Assembly (NCBI GenBank): GCA_022592435.1
Contig: JABYQS010000012.1
Span: forward strand, 124,001 to 188,000
From: Cerioporus squamosus
Lineage: Eukaryota; Basidiomycota; Agaricomycetes; Polyporales; Polyporaceae
DNA: 64,000 nt
Reading direction: 5' to 3'
The first letter of the stretch is position 1. Each line of letters starts with the position of its first letter. Shown one piece after another: positions 50,310 through 61,904 of the stretch. A model generated the notes under the pieces. It was not told the origin of the DNA. It did no database searches and was given only the letters and a program-made list of their open reading frames with translations. The position numbers and the translations under genes are program-made.

Positions 50310-51464
50310 ATGGCGGACGATTATATCCAATCATTCACTGTTGCGGGCTTCATTCAGACCACCCATTACATTGACAAAGGCGGATCGGGTGAGCATGAAC
50401 TTCTCAGTGACTGGTTTGCAGCTAATTCGAGCGTCCGGCCGCTCCGCCACAGCGGAGGTTTGGAAGGCCTTCAACATGTTGACCGGCTCCCAGCTTGCGC
50501 TCAAAACTAAGCCTATGCCGGCTGGTACCGATGTTCCTCCAGCTGACTTGGCGCATGAAGCCAGCATCTATAAGCTCCTTCGAGGCGCTCCTGAGGGCTT
50601 TCCGTCTATCCACTGGTCAGGCGTCGACGGCGATCAGTTTGTTCTCGCGATGGATCTTCTCGGACCGAACCTGCAATCTTTAAAGTATGTGTGCAGAGGC
50701 TCTCTGAGTCTTCGCACAATATGCATGTTAGCGGAGCAGATGGTACGTCCCCACCTACCATGTTGTTCATATCAGGATTTCTCAGAGGCGATACAGATCA
50801 CCCGACTGCAGTTTATTCATTCCAGAGGCATCATCTCGGGAGATGTAAAACCCCACAACTTCGCCATGGGCATCGGAAGCAAGGCGCGGATCGTACAACT
50901 CTTCGACTTCGGCCAAGCTGCATTCTATGTTGATCCTGCTACCAACGAACACATCCCATTTCGCTATGGACGGCTTCCGGCGGTACCATCCGTTACGTTA
51001 GCATTGCTGCCCACCTCGGCCATGGTAAGTTTTTCACGGTGTACGAACGCTCCCGTAACGAAACGCTGATGAGCAAGGTAGAGATCTCTCGGCGCGATGA
51101 CCTCGAGTCGTTGCTGTACGTTCTAGCAGAACTGCATTATGGGCAGCTCCCCTGGACAACCGAGACCGAGCTGCTGCGCATCGTGCAGATGAAAGCAGGG
51201 CAGGAGTTCCAGGACTTCCTGTCCCAATCCTTGCCTGAGTTCAGAGCTTATCATGCGCATTGCGCCAGCTTATCTTATGGCCAGGCGCCAGACTATGCGC
51301 ATCTGAAGGACTTGTTTCGGAGGCGGATGGCGACTGAAGGTTGGCAGTACGACTGGAAGTTTGATTGGGAGGACGGGTCTGCTCTCGAGCGAGGCACATT
51401 AGTCCCGGAGGAGTATGTTTTCGACTTGCGTTTCGTACAGCGTGTCGGACTGGATCCTCAGTAG
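50310..51464 (+). CDS. Atypical casein-kinase-1-like kinase, copy 1
   Basis: Exons 50310-50388, 50432-50742, 50797-51024 and 51082-51464 give a protein of about 333 residues once one missing base is allowed for. A Gly-rich loop (DKGGSASGRSATAEVWKAF), the lysine in LALKTK, a helix-C Glu (LAHEASIYKLL), IHSRGIISGDVKPHNFAMG, LFDFGQAAFY and the CK1 signature SRRDDLESLLYVLAELHYGQ are visible. The catalytic loop reads SGD in place of HRD; the catalytic Asp, Lys and Asn remain. The C-terminal 100 residues (SLPEFRAYHAHCASLSYGQA) match copy 2 closely. In GTxRYxSxxxH one base is missing near 50978-50984. CK1 family kinases phosphorylate acidic or primed Ser/Thr; the role here is unknown. A HAD-like gene follows 223 bp downstream. 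Confidence 0.85.
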
Positions 51465-51687
51465 CATATGGAGATGTCCGAATGGTTCATGATAATAATG
51501 ATTACTCTTACAAGATCACTGCCACGTTACAGCAAGTAGGTAGCTGACCGCTTACGTAACTTGACGCCGTCCAGGCTTGCATATAATGCCAGTGGCCACG
51601 ACCTTGATCTGATCCACCAACAACCCCCGCCTCTCTGCATATACGAACGCTTGTCCAGCGCGTCCGATATACTGCATCTCCACCTCG

Positions 51688-53640
51688 ATGCCTCACACGT
51701 TCTTACCTGTCAGGTTTGATCCGGCGCGCTCTGCTTATTGGCTACCCGCACATGGCCAGAGGACAGCGGCGAGGATGCGCACTGACTGGTTCTGGGCACT
51801 CCGGATATCCTTTCAGGATCCCGCAAACCATGAAGCCAACGCTACCAGCGCAGATCCCTGCCCTCCTTGGCTTTTTGTAGTCGCTTCAACTCCTTCCCCT
51901 TACCCAAACGTTCCCAAGGCTTCGTTCACCTTGGGTCCGAGGGAAGCCGACGACACAGGTACTATTGTCGGCCGCGACTCTGAGCTCCTCGTGAAAGCGA
52001 GCGACGGCCCTCTCCCCTCCTTAGAACGCTTGCTCCAAGAACCACTCTTTCTGCACACTGTCCCTGCCTTGCGGCTGCACATGAACGCTCGTCCCCCGCT
52101 CGACGTGTGTTACTTTGCGCTAGAAGAGGAAAGCCTTCGCGCATTCGTCTCGGGTGCTTTGGAGAGCATCCACCTAGCTGAGCAGTATAGGGAGGATGCA
52201 CTCGAGAGGTATGGTTACGATGCTGTCAAGAATGGATGGGCAGCGCCCACCACCGACGCAGGCCGCATGAGGTTTGGCGAGGGGCTTAATGACCCGCACG
52301 CCTATGTATTCGACCTCGAGTGTCCCAGGAAGATACCATGTCTCGAACGCCCATCGTTTGTGTACGAGGAGCTCATGTTATACCGGCAGTGAGTTGTCCT
52401 TTTCATGATGCGCGCATACCTTTGCTCACGTCCTGGTAGGCTCTGTGTCGATTATCGTTGGAAGGGCGTCGAGCCAGCACTTGACTGGGTTCAGAATATG
52501 CGGCAGGTATGCTCATCGAGGTCTATTCTCGCGTCTTTGTTGTGCTCTCCATCTCACGTACAGTCATTCTAGGTTGCTCGAGAAGGTCGAGCTGTCTCGT
52601 CTACATCTCTCATCACCACGCTCCCCAGCGAGCCATGTTTTGACCCTCATCTCCGCACATACGCCATGTCGCTCTTCAGTGCTCATCGTAAGCAAATCGA
52701 GGGGCTAGACGATGGGTCGGGCATGGTCTCCGCGTCATCATCATCCAGCTCAATGTCGAGCTGGGGAGCCGAATCATTCGCGTTGACATGGCCACAGCTC
52801 CCTTACAACTACCCCCTTTATCCGTTCACCAAACCGAGAATAATTGCATTCGATCTCTTTGGGACTATACTGGTACGCGATCTCGCATGTCTGATGTGGC
52901 CGCTCAAGCAGCTGACCGATTGACAGGATCGTCAGGGGGCCATCACTCGTGGTGTCTTCGTGGTACAGTCTCGTGTACCGACCATGCGCTCTATGGACAT
53001 CAATACGCTCGTCGAGAGGTTCATCACCCTAGAGGCTCTAGCAGCTCGTCGCTCCAGAGAAGCCGAATTGCCGACGTCCCTGGCCACGCTCGCCCGTATG
53101 GCGCTCATTGACCTCTTGGAAGAACTGGACCTGCACATCAGCGAGCATGACCCGCTGTTTGTCGATGCGCTCAAGCACATACTACGCCCGGAACCATACG
53201 CGGACGTTGAGCACGTCGTGGCGACCCTCCTTCAACGTGGATACAAACTAGTCTGCCTCCCGGTGCAGTCGGAGACCACGATGCAGCAGCTTCGCCCGTA
53301 CATCCCGGACGTCTTCACGAATAACGCCACCCTCTGGACGAGATATGTTTCCCCGCACGTTACGGCCGATCGCAAGCTGTTCAAGGGTTTCGCTGCGTTC
53401 TGCGGGACTCTGGTCGGGCGCACTGAGAGGCTGCCATATGAAGACTGTCTGGTAGTGGGTGCGAGCATAGGTCGCGTGCTGCATGTCGCGCTGTGCCATC
53501 ACTTCACTGCAGTACTGGTGCGTCGGCCGGGAAATCTCGAGGGAAATGTTGATTTCGTAGTCGGAACCGTGAAGAGGAGGAGCACCCCGGTGCCTTCGTT
53601 GATCGTCAGCGGGCTCGACGAGCTGTGCGCACAGCTCTGA
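51688..53640 (+). CDS. HAD-like protein with novel N-terminal region, copy 1
   Basis: Four exons (51688-52388, 52440-52506, 52573-52872, 52927-53640) give 593 residues. The first 235 residues (PVRFDPARSAYWLPAHGQ, WLFVVASTPSPYPN, EELMLYRQ) belong to no family I know. A short linker (CVDYRWKGVEPALDWVQNMR) leads to a low-complexity stretch and then PRIIAFDLFGTIL/DRQ, the motif I of haloacid-dehalogenase-type HAD proteins, split by an intron. RGYKLVCLPVQSETTMQQL is in the motif II position, and DCLVVGASIGRVLHVAL with VLVRRPGN in the motif IV position, but without its acidic residue. HAD enzymes are mostly phosphatases or dehalogenases; here catalysis is doubtful. It is paired with the kinase upstream. 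Confidence 0.7.
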
Positions 53641-53810
53641 CAGTATAGTACAGTACGTACGTACGTGCTCGTTGTATTTAGTCAAGTTAGCATTGTAATT
53701 GCTTGGCTGCAACATGACCTGTAGCCAGACATATCGAGTCACGTGGAGGCGGTATCCGGAGGTCGCGCGGCATGTCTTGCAAGTTGCTATGCTTTCGCGC
53801 TCTTACCGGG

Positions 53811-54993
53811 ATGTCATACAACTCTGAATACGTGCACTCTTTCACAGTATGTGGCATCTACCAAGTCACGCATCTCCTGGGCGAAGGGAGTACAGGTTCG
53901 CGTTGCTTGTCTGCGGCAGTAATATGACTCGCATGCTAACTCGAGCTTTTTGACATAGGGGACGTCTGGCAGGCTTTCAATATCCTCACCGGCTTGCGCG
54001 TCGCCATCAAAACTCATCTAATTCCTGTCGATCCTGATCTTCCAGCCGTTCTGCCATACGAAGCCAAGGTGCTCGAACTGCTCCGTGACTCCGAGCCTGG
54101 CATTCCAAAGATACACTGGTCCGGCGTAGATGGGAACCATCACGTCGTAGTGATGGATCTGCTCAGCCCTAATCTGAGCTCTCTCCGACGTGTCTGCAGG
54201 GGCTCGTTCTCTCTCCGTACTATCTGCATGCTGGCGGAACAAATGGTATGTATGCGCCTTTCGTCTTTCGTCATCTGGAAACCTGAACGTCGCTGAGGGA
54301 CTTTGTTACAGATTGCTCGAGTTCAGTTCATCCATTCCCGAGGCATCGTCTCTGGCGATATTAAACCGCAGAATTTTGCTATGGGATCCTACAGCAACGC
54401 GAGAACTGTGTACCTGTTCGACTTCAGCAACGCTGAGTTGTTCATAAATCCTTCGACCGGCGCGCACATCCCCTTCCGCGTTGGCCGCCTTACCCCGGCG
54501 GGAACAACCCGGTACGCCAGTGTTGCGGCTCACAAAGCTCATGGTAAGTCGCCTACTTCTCTTGCAGCTTGTCCAGTTCACTCACCGCCACTCAGAGGTA
54601 TCTCGACGTGACGACATCGAGTCACTTCTGTATACATTGCTCGAACTCTACCACGGACAGCTCCCATGGGAAGAACTTTGCAACCGGCGAGACCCAAGGT
54701 TCTACGATCAAGTCGCGGGGATGAAGGAAGGACCAGAGTTCCGCGACTTCCTGTCCGAGTCTCTCCCCGAGTTCCGGTCGTTCCATGCGCATTGCACGGG
54801 GCTATCATACGGACAGGCTCCGGATTATGCCTTTCTGCGAGGCCTGTTCAGGGAGCGCATGCAGAGGGAAGGTTGGTATTATGACTGGGTATTCGATTGG
54901 GAGGACGGCGCGAGCGAGAAGGGTACCCTCGTTCCTGATGATTATGTCTTTGACCTGAAATTTGTTGAACGACGTGCCCTGTATCCCACTTGA
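53811..54993 (+). CDS. Atypical casein-kinase-1-like kinase, copy 2
   Basis: Exons 53811-53895, 53959-54245, 54312-54543 and 54596-54993 sum to 333 residues, all in frame. It has LLGEGSTGDVWQAF (Gly-rich loop), VAIKTH (Lys), LPYEAKVLELL (Glu), FIHSRGIVSGDIKPQNFAMG, then LFDFSNAELF in the DFG position, so the Gly is replaced by Ser. It also has GTTRYASVAAHKAHEVSRRD and the family tail. The catalytic Asp, Lys and Asn are kept, while HRD is SGD. This may be a weak or pseudo-active kinase. A start further upstream is unlikely, since MSYNSEYVHSFTV aligns with the start of copy 1. Confidence 0.87.
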
Positions 54994-55260
54994 GCCTCCC
55001 ATGTACCTACTCATTCTTCTGCACCCTTCGGATGGGCTATTGGTATTGAAATTTGAAACACGCTCCTGTCCGCTTGCTATGCCCAGTAAGTATTGAGAGC
55101 GTCTACCGAGGCGCTAAATGACCTTCTCCTCCCTGGGCCTCCATCTGCTCGAACTTCGAAGCTTCCAACCTCGACAACCCTCTCTCCAGGCTGTCCTACC
55201 ACATTAAGCCTACTCTTGGCCGTCCACATACTCCTCCCGCAGGTCTCTGGTATAGCTGTT

Positions 55261-57217
55261 ATGGTGTTCATGGCTCATACACTTCTCCCGGCCAAGTTCG
55301 AGCCGGAACGTTCTGCCTACTGGTTACCCAAGTCAGGTCAGCTCGCAGCTTCCAGACTTCCCACTCGCCGGTTCTGGGGCCTCCGCACATGCTTCAACGA
55401 CCAGGAAAGGGATAATAGGTACCCGCCATGGCTCTTTGTCGTTTCGTCATTCCCGTCGCCATACCCCGTCGAGAACGCGTCTTATTCCCTCGGACCGAAG
55501 GTCGTTCGCGAGACAGGCGCGATTGTGCGCGACGACGCAGAGATTCTGACTACTACCCCCATCCCGACCACGGAGGAGAGGGCTTCCTGGCCCTTGTTCC
55601 TGCATCTCCTTCCCGCCATATTAATCAACGTCTACCGTTCTCAGCCTCTGAGACTGTTGTACTTCACTCTCACAGAGGACAGCTTCCGTACCTTTTACAA
55701 CGGTGTCGAACGTTGCGTGCGTGCCGCAGATGCCAACGCGCGCGAAGCTCTTGCGACACATGGTTTCGAAAAGATCAAGAACGACTGGAACGCCCCTCAG
55801 CTGGATGGGAACCATGGTGCATACATGTTTGGCGAGACGATTGATCCGCATTCATACGTCTTCGACTTCGACCCCGAATTGCCGCCAGGCAGCAAGCTTC
55901 CGTCATTTGAAGGGCCATCGGTCGTGTATGACGAACTGATGCTATATAACCAGTGAGTTGTCACTTATATTGATGAACTCATGTCAAAAGCCTCATCGGC
56001 GCAGGCTCTGCAAGGATTACAACTGGCGGGGTGCAGACCATGCTGTCGACTGGGTCGAGGACATGCGTAACGTGCGTTCAGGTCTGTGTTCGATATGATC
56101 CTCGGTTGAGCGCGCTTCCAGAACGCCGGCAGAGGCTGGGTATTGAATCCAGACACCCTCACGACGGTAGTTCCGACGGAGCCCCACCCGGAAGGCGAAT
56201 TGCGCGAACGAGCGATAGAACTGGCGGCCCTCGACAATCCTCACGTTCGGATCGCGTCGGTGCTGGACGACAGGCATGCGAAACGCATGGAGTTGGCCAG
56301 AAGTGCGGGGCTTGACTCGACCTACAGTTCAAGCTCCTCGGACGTAGAGTTCCTGCCGCGGCGGTTTCCTCACATACCATTCAGGTACCCTGTTGTGCCC
56401 TTCGGGATCACTAGGGTGATCGTGTTCGATATCTTCGGCACAATCATGGTGAGTACCTTTCACTTCAATCTGTGCCATGAATAATTTGACGCATCCTTGA
56501 ACGCAGGATCGAGAGAAAGTCATAGCAGCTGCGCTGAAATCTTGGGCCATCCTATCGCCCATCAGGCACACCGTGTCAATGGATACTGTCGTCGGCCGGT
56601 TTCTCACCTTCGAGGCTCTGGCAGAACGCGAAGCTGAGATTGTCGGCTCCCCGACTTCCCTGGCGACATTCGCTCGCTCCGCTCTGATGGAACTCGCCCG
56701 AGACCTCTATCTAGACATCGACGAGCGTTCCCCCTTCGTTACGGAGACCTTGAAGCACATACTTTCGCCGATGCCATATGCAGATGTCCAGACAGCTATC
56801 ACGACCCTGAAGGAGCGCGGTTACACGCTTGTCTGTCTCCCTGCCCACTCCGCCACGACCATGCAGCAGCTCCGTCCCTCCCTTCCACCTGCATTTGCCG
56901 ATAGCGAAGCAGTGCGGACATGGACGAAGCACATATCTGCACACTTCGTCGCCCCGGCGTCGCTCTTCTCATCCCTGCATTCGTTCTGCGAGTCCCTGGT
57001 GGAGGGAGCGCTGCAACCGTCCGAGATCCTAGTCGTGAGTTCGGGCATCGGGCGGGTGCTTCATGCGGCACTTTGTGCTGGGCATGCGACTGCTTGGGTA
57101 CGCAGGCCGGGGAATCTCGAAGGTGAAGTGGATTTCGTAGTCGGGGATGACGAGAATAGTTGTCCTGTACCATCGTTGATGGTGAGCGGGCTCATGGAGC
57201 TGGTCGCAAGTTTGTAG
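55261..57217 (+). CDS. HAD-like protein with novel N-terminal region, copy 2
   Basis: Four exons (55261-55952, 56005-56071, 56122-56448, 56507-57217) give 598 residues. The N-terminal part has LLPAKFEPERSAYWLPKSGQ, RFWGLRTCF, WLFVVSSFPSPYPVENASYS and VVYDELMLYNQ; the linker has CKDYNWRGADHAVDWVEDMR. The HAD-like part starts ITRVIVFDIFGTIM/DREK with the intron directly after motif I, then RGYTLVCLPAHSATTMQQLR and SEILVVSSGIGRVLHAAL, then AWVRRPGNLEG. The last segment resembles the VSSNxxDxxGA motif of L-2-haloacid dehalogenases but lacks its Asp. MVFMAH offers two starts; the second Met aligns better with copy 1. No signal peptide is seen. Confidence 0.72.
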
Positions 57218-57543
57218 TTCAATAGATCGGCTTTCTTGACATTCTCTCTATGTTACTGCATTTCTGACTTCGATGGAACGGAGAAAGATTCATTCGCTGG
57301 ACGCGCAACTTCTGCGAGCTTGCGAGGTTGGAGCGGGTGTGAGCCTTGTCACTGGCGCGACGGGTCACGAGTGACAGCTCGTGTCGTCACAGACACGGTG
57401 CTCGACCGCGATCGCGCTTGTCTCCGCACCACGACGACAGTATCTTCTCCTCCTCCGTCCTGTCTGTCTGGCTTGTTTTGCAACTTTGGCCTCCTGCGCT
57501 TTCATATCTTATGCTTGCTTGAACTGCGAATCTGACGTAGACC
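57218..57543. other. Intergenic upstream of TOF1
   Basis: 326 bp with pyrimidine-rich tracts near the TOF1 start. It is presumably the TOF1 promoter; no site is recognised. Confidence 0.45.
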
Positions 57544-60500
57544 ATGGACAAGGAGGACCACATCTCGCTTTCGGAGGCCGAGGAGTCCGGAGATGAACCC
57601 TACATCGAGCGTCGCGCCGTCCTGGAACCACCCATTCAAAGCGTTGTCGACGCACTTGGTGGATACGAAGGAGGCGTGTACAAACTTGGAGACGAGTGCT
57701 ATGGGTGCTTGAAGGACCTAAAGAAGTTCTGGCGCAAGGACGACACGGACGACGACCGCACTGTGGCACGCATCTTCTGGGAAACACGCGTCCTCCCAAA
57801 CGACCTCATCCCCATTCTACTCGAAACTGCGGGCAAAGGCCTCGTAGAGGACAAACGCGCCGTGGCATGCGCGGACCTCATGACCGCCATGACGTGGCCG
57901 ATCGACCTGGCAGCAGAGCTGAAGGAGCTGGACGAAGAATTCGACAAGGGTACGGACTATACGCAACTCCTCCTCAGTCACCTCCACTACAAGGCGGCCC
58001 TCCTTCGCCCTGGCGTGCTGCAGGCGCTTTTCGGTATTACTCTGCCGTGCCTTGCGAGGGAAGGGAAGGAGAGGACAGAACGGGACGTGCAGATTGTGAA
58101 CGTCGTCTTGCATCTGGTGCGCAACCTCGCTTTCATCAAGGACCTGCCCCAGAACACGCATGCGAGCGCGGACCAAGCCGAGCTCTCGTCCCTCCAAAGC
58201 AAGCTTGTGAAGGGCCTCTCCGAGTCGCACTTCATCGAGCTGCTCCTCACGATCGCATCCAACGCGACGTCAGACCCGCTCTTCAACCAGTGGAATGCGC
58301 TGGTGCTCGAGATCTTCTATCTGCTCTTCCGCGGCATCAAGCCCGTATCCCTTGCCAGCGATCAAGCTAAGGTACGAGCGATTCACTGTTCTACGCTCGC
58401 CAACTAATTATATTCGTGCAGCAATCCTCGAAGACGCTTGCGACATTACTCGCCGCTGAAGACCAGCGCGAACGGGAGTTTGCTCGTAAAGCGAACACGC
58501 GGCATTCGCGATTTGGGACCACTATCTCCGTGACCATCAAGTCGAAGAAGCCCAGGGCGTTGGATGGAGGCGACGACGCTGTCGCAGAGCCCAAAGGAGA
58601 GCCGTCCCAATCGTACGTGCTGCACCGGCAGACAGCGTTGACCAAGGACGCCGGCAGCGCACTGGACATGGCCCGTGCCAAGAAGCACCGCGCGCCGAAG
58701 AAGAGCAAGGTCGACGAGCTCGGGCGTAACGACAGCTTCACGCTTGACACGCGTATCATCTTGCAGAACCTCGCACGTTCGTTCATTGAAGACTGCTTCA
58801 ACTGTAAGTATCCTCTACCCCTCATTTCCTGTCTCGGCTCGCGCTGATGCTGTTGCAGCACTGTTGTCTTCGTTGCTCAAGGATATCAAGGCCGAGCGGC
58901 CGAAGATTACGGAGAAGGACAACTTGAGGCTCCTATACGTGACCAAGTGGTTCCTCGAGTTCTTCCTCTGCGAGCGCGAGCGCCAGGCGGATGACGCGAA
59001 GTGGAAGTTCGGGCTCATCGCAGAAGTGACGGACCGGGCCTGGATCGTCTGGGTGCTCCGGCGGATGCGCGAGGCGCAAGAGGAGAAGGTATGCCTGTGC
59101 AGTTGTAAAGCAGTCTCTCTTACTGATCAATGCGGCGATGATAGCCCAAGGCATGGACCGAGCTCCAGGCAGGTATCGAGTGCCTGACGCAGTTTGTTCT
59201 GACCGTGGATGTCATGGCGTCGACACCTCCGAAAGTCTCAGATGACCCGTTCGCCCTCAAAGACGCAGAGAAGACCGACGAGGACGACGTCGCGGACGCT
59301 GCACGTCTGCTACTGCAGCAGATCGTGTACAACGGCGAGGTGCTCGACATCTCCTTCGAGAGCATGCGGACGTACAAGGAGGGCACGCAGAGTCTAGCGT
59401 ATCTGAATGCGAGCGTGCACCTCTCATATGCGCTGCTGCGCATGCTCGAGCGCTGGAGCAAGCGCGGGGGTGGAGACAACATGTACGTCCGGAAGAAGGC
59501 GAAGCCCAAGAAGAAAGGTCTGGCGTCCATGCTTCGTCCGATTCTTATGATGCCAGGCTGAGATGTAACCCATTAGGGAGGAATGTCCCAGAGGGCGAAG
59601 GGGTGCCCGATGTTGAAGAGGAAGAGCCGCCGCAAAAGGACGAGGACGAAGTGATCAACGAGCAGATATTCACCTTCGACCAGTTTGAGCAGGTGCGTAT
59701 GTTCTGACACATCTTTCTTCTCACATCTCTGACCCTTGGCGTTCTGGTCCTGCAGAAATTTGCGCATCCAGACGTGACTCGGACATTGCTGGCGTATCTT
59801 GCCCGATACAGGGAGTTCACGTTCCCGGAGCAGATGAAGCGGGTTGTCAGCCTGATGCACAGGCAGGCAGTCAGACAGAAGGCCGAAGGGTTGTACTTCA
59901 TGGTTCGCCTTCTCGCCACCCTTTGTCCCGTGATGCTTGCACTGACGTGCCGTAGGTCTCGACGCTGTACCTCTTCAAGAAGATTATGGCGGAAGAGAAG
60001 ACTCTTCCGCGTGAGCAGCCATACAAGGACCTAGTCGCGCTCATCAACTTCCTTCTGCGCAAGTTCTTCAAGGCTGTCGAGGAGGACTCGTTCCTGATTG
60101 TCGAGGTTCGCTCGCTCGCATCGTGTCACCCGCTGACGTGCTCATTCATTCTCAACATTGTTTGTATATAGGCATTCTTCCCGAAGAACCGTGGGCATTG
60201 GAAGCAGTTCTCATCGCTACAACTCGATGCGATAGCTCCCCGGCCTGAGACTCACATGATTGACAACCGCTTCCCGCAGGACGTCTCAGTCAAGAAGGGC
60301 TACACGGCGAGCGAGCAGATCGGGATCGCTATGGCAGCGCTTGTGGAGAATGGGCAGATGGAGCTCATTGAGTGGACGAAGCAGGTGCGTGCCTTGGCGC
60401 TCCCTCTTCTGTGCGAGTGCAAGCGAAACTGATATGGGATACAGATCTTGACCCTGTGCATCGCGCACCGTAAGCGTATCATCGAGGACGTGGACGGGTC

Positions 60501-61680
60501 GTCGTCTAAGACTATCGACCTCGCGAACATGGACAGCAGCGATGAGGAGGATATGGATGCATTGTTGGGTAGACGAGGCCCGTCCGCGGAGGCACTGGCC
60601 AAGATCAATGACTACCGTGAGTGTTCAGACCTCACGTTGATGCTCACCTGCTAAACGTTGTTGTAGTCATCCCGTATGTCAGTGACGAGGAAGCAGAAGC
60701 GGCGAACAAGAACCCTCACTTGAAACTGCTCTTCCGGTTGGTCAACTTCAAGATCATGGACGAGGGTGAGTCAACTGTTATGCGGCTGTGATCGGATATT
60801 CACATACACGACCCCGTCAGATGCGGACGAACTGGAGTGGTACATTCCCTCTGTCGTCCTGCCCGCCGAGCTCCAGAGCAGCCTGAACATCATCAACCAA
60901 TACCTTGAGACGCCCATCGACCTGGAAGGCAAGAAAGCCGCAGACTTGCTCACCAAGAAGAAGCGTCGACGACGGCGCCGACGTGACCCGACGCCCGACC
61001 CAGACGACGACACTCAGCTGCGGAAGAAGAAAGAGAAGCGCATCAAGGAGAAGCAGCAGTACAAGTCGGCCGAGTTCATCGTGGATAGTGACGCGGAGAT
61101 GGGCGACATGGAGGAGTTCCTGGCCAAGGAGCGGGCGCTGCGACAGAGGGCATCCGCGCTGGCGGCAGCTACAGGTCAGGTCTCGACGATGCGCGCGCGG
61201 GGCACGAAGAAGCGGAGGAGGAAGGGCAAGGACGAGAAGGGCGGGAAGAAGCGTAGGAAGCGCGGCATCGACGGCGACGAGGCGTCCGATGCGGAAAGTG
61301 GGCCCGAGAGGGAGAAGGAGAAGGAGACGGGGAAGAGCGGGAGCGACTCGGACGGGAGCGAGCTCGACGCGTTCGGCAGCCCGAAGAGGGCGAGGTCTGA
61401 AGTTACTCCGGATACGTCTCCGCCTGGGGATGGTGCGGACGAGGATGTCCCGAAGCCCAAGCCCCGCCCCCGCCCCCGACCCAAGGCAAGAGTGTCTAAA
61501 GCGTCAAGTCCTGACATCGCGAACACTCCAACCCCCGGATCCGCGAGTCCTGCGCCTGCGTCACGTCTGCGGTCGCCCTCGCATGGAGTCTTGTCTGATG
61601 ATGAGCCGTTGCCGTCGTCCGAGGCTCGTGCTGGGAAGAGGAAGGCCGCGCGGCTTGTGTTCTCAGATGACGAAGATTGA
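57544..61680 (+). CDS. TOF1: Replication fork protection protein TOF1/SWI1 (Timeless)
   Basis: Eleven exons (57544-58371, 58422-58803, 58859-59088, 59145-59517, 59577-59692, 59756-59902, 59956-60105, 60172-60384, 60445-60616, 60667-60765, 60821-61680) sum to 1189 residues, a normal Tof1/Timeless length. The Timeless N-terminal repeats are followed by the family signature FARKANTRHSRFGTTISV and NDSFTLDTRIILQNLARSFI. The C-terminal part has FFPKNRGHWKQFSS and ends in a long Lys/Arg/Asp/Ser-rich disordered tail with several KKRRRRRR-like nuclear signals. Together with Csm3/Swi3 and Mrc1 it stabilises stalled replication forks and acts in the S-phase checkpoint. It lies between HAD-like copies 2 and 3 but shows no relation to them. 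The exon 4 donor (GTCTGG) is non-standard. Confidence 0.92.
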
Positions 61681-61904
61681 GAACGCGAGTCCAAGGCACG
61701 AGTCCTGTATCTGTGTAATTTATTGGTTCCGGGCTGGTCGAGAGTCTTGAGGTTAAATCCTCTGTCGTAGTTGTGTGGAATACCTTGCCAGTGTTTACCC
61801 CGAAGGGTGGGACACAGAAAGGAGAGTAACCTTGCGAGCATCCAGGGACAACTAGCATCGGTAAAATCAAAAGCCAGTAGTATTCAGATGAGACAGTAAC
61901 TTGG
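61681..61904. other. Short spacer between TOF1 and HAD-like copy 3
   Basis: 224 bp between convergent stops. No gene is seen. Confidence 0.5.

Larger units (their letters stand above)
50310..57217 (+). repeat. Tandem duplication of a kinase + HAD-like gene pair
   Basis: Unit 1 is 50310-53640 and unit 2 is 53811-57217. Gene order, strand, exon number, exon phases and even exon lengths correspond: kinase coding lengths of 1001 and 1002 nt, HAD-like genes of 1782 and 1797 nt. Spacers are short (about 220-270 bp inside a unit, 170 bp between units). Protein similarity is clear but far from identity, so the duplication is old compared with the inverted duplication elsewhere in the window. Confidence 0.85.

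Noticed and set aside
50978..51024. GT at 50983 as a splice donor in kinase copy 1
   Set aside because: It would remove the CK1 signature GTxRYxSxxxH and break phase with the next exon; a missing base explains the data better.
57544..61680. Cohesin STAG/Scc3 identity for this gene
   Set aside because: The acidic Lys-rich tail looked similar at first, but FARKANTRHSRFGTTISV and the exon content are specific to Timeless/Tof1.
61176..61841. 222-codon minus-strand frame in the TOF1 tail
   Set aside because: It is the complement of the Lys/Glu/Asp-rich TOF1 tail; the Ser/Leu/Phe bias is a shadow effect.
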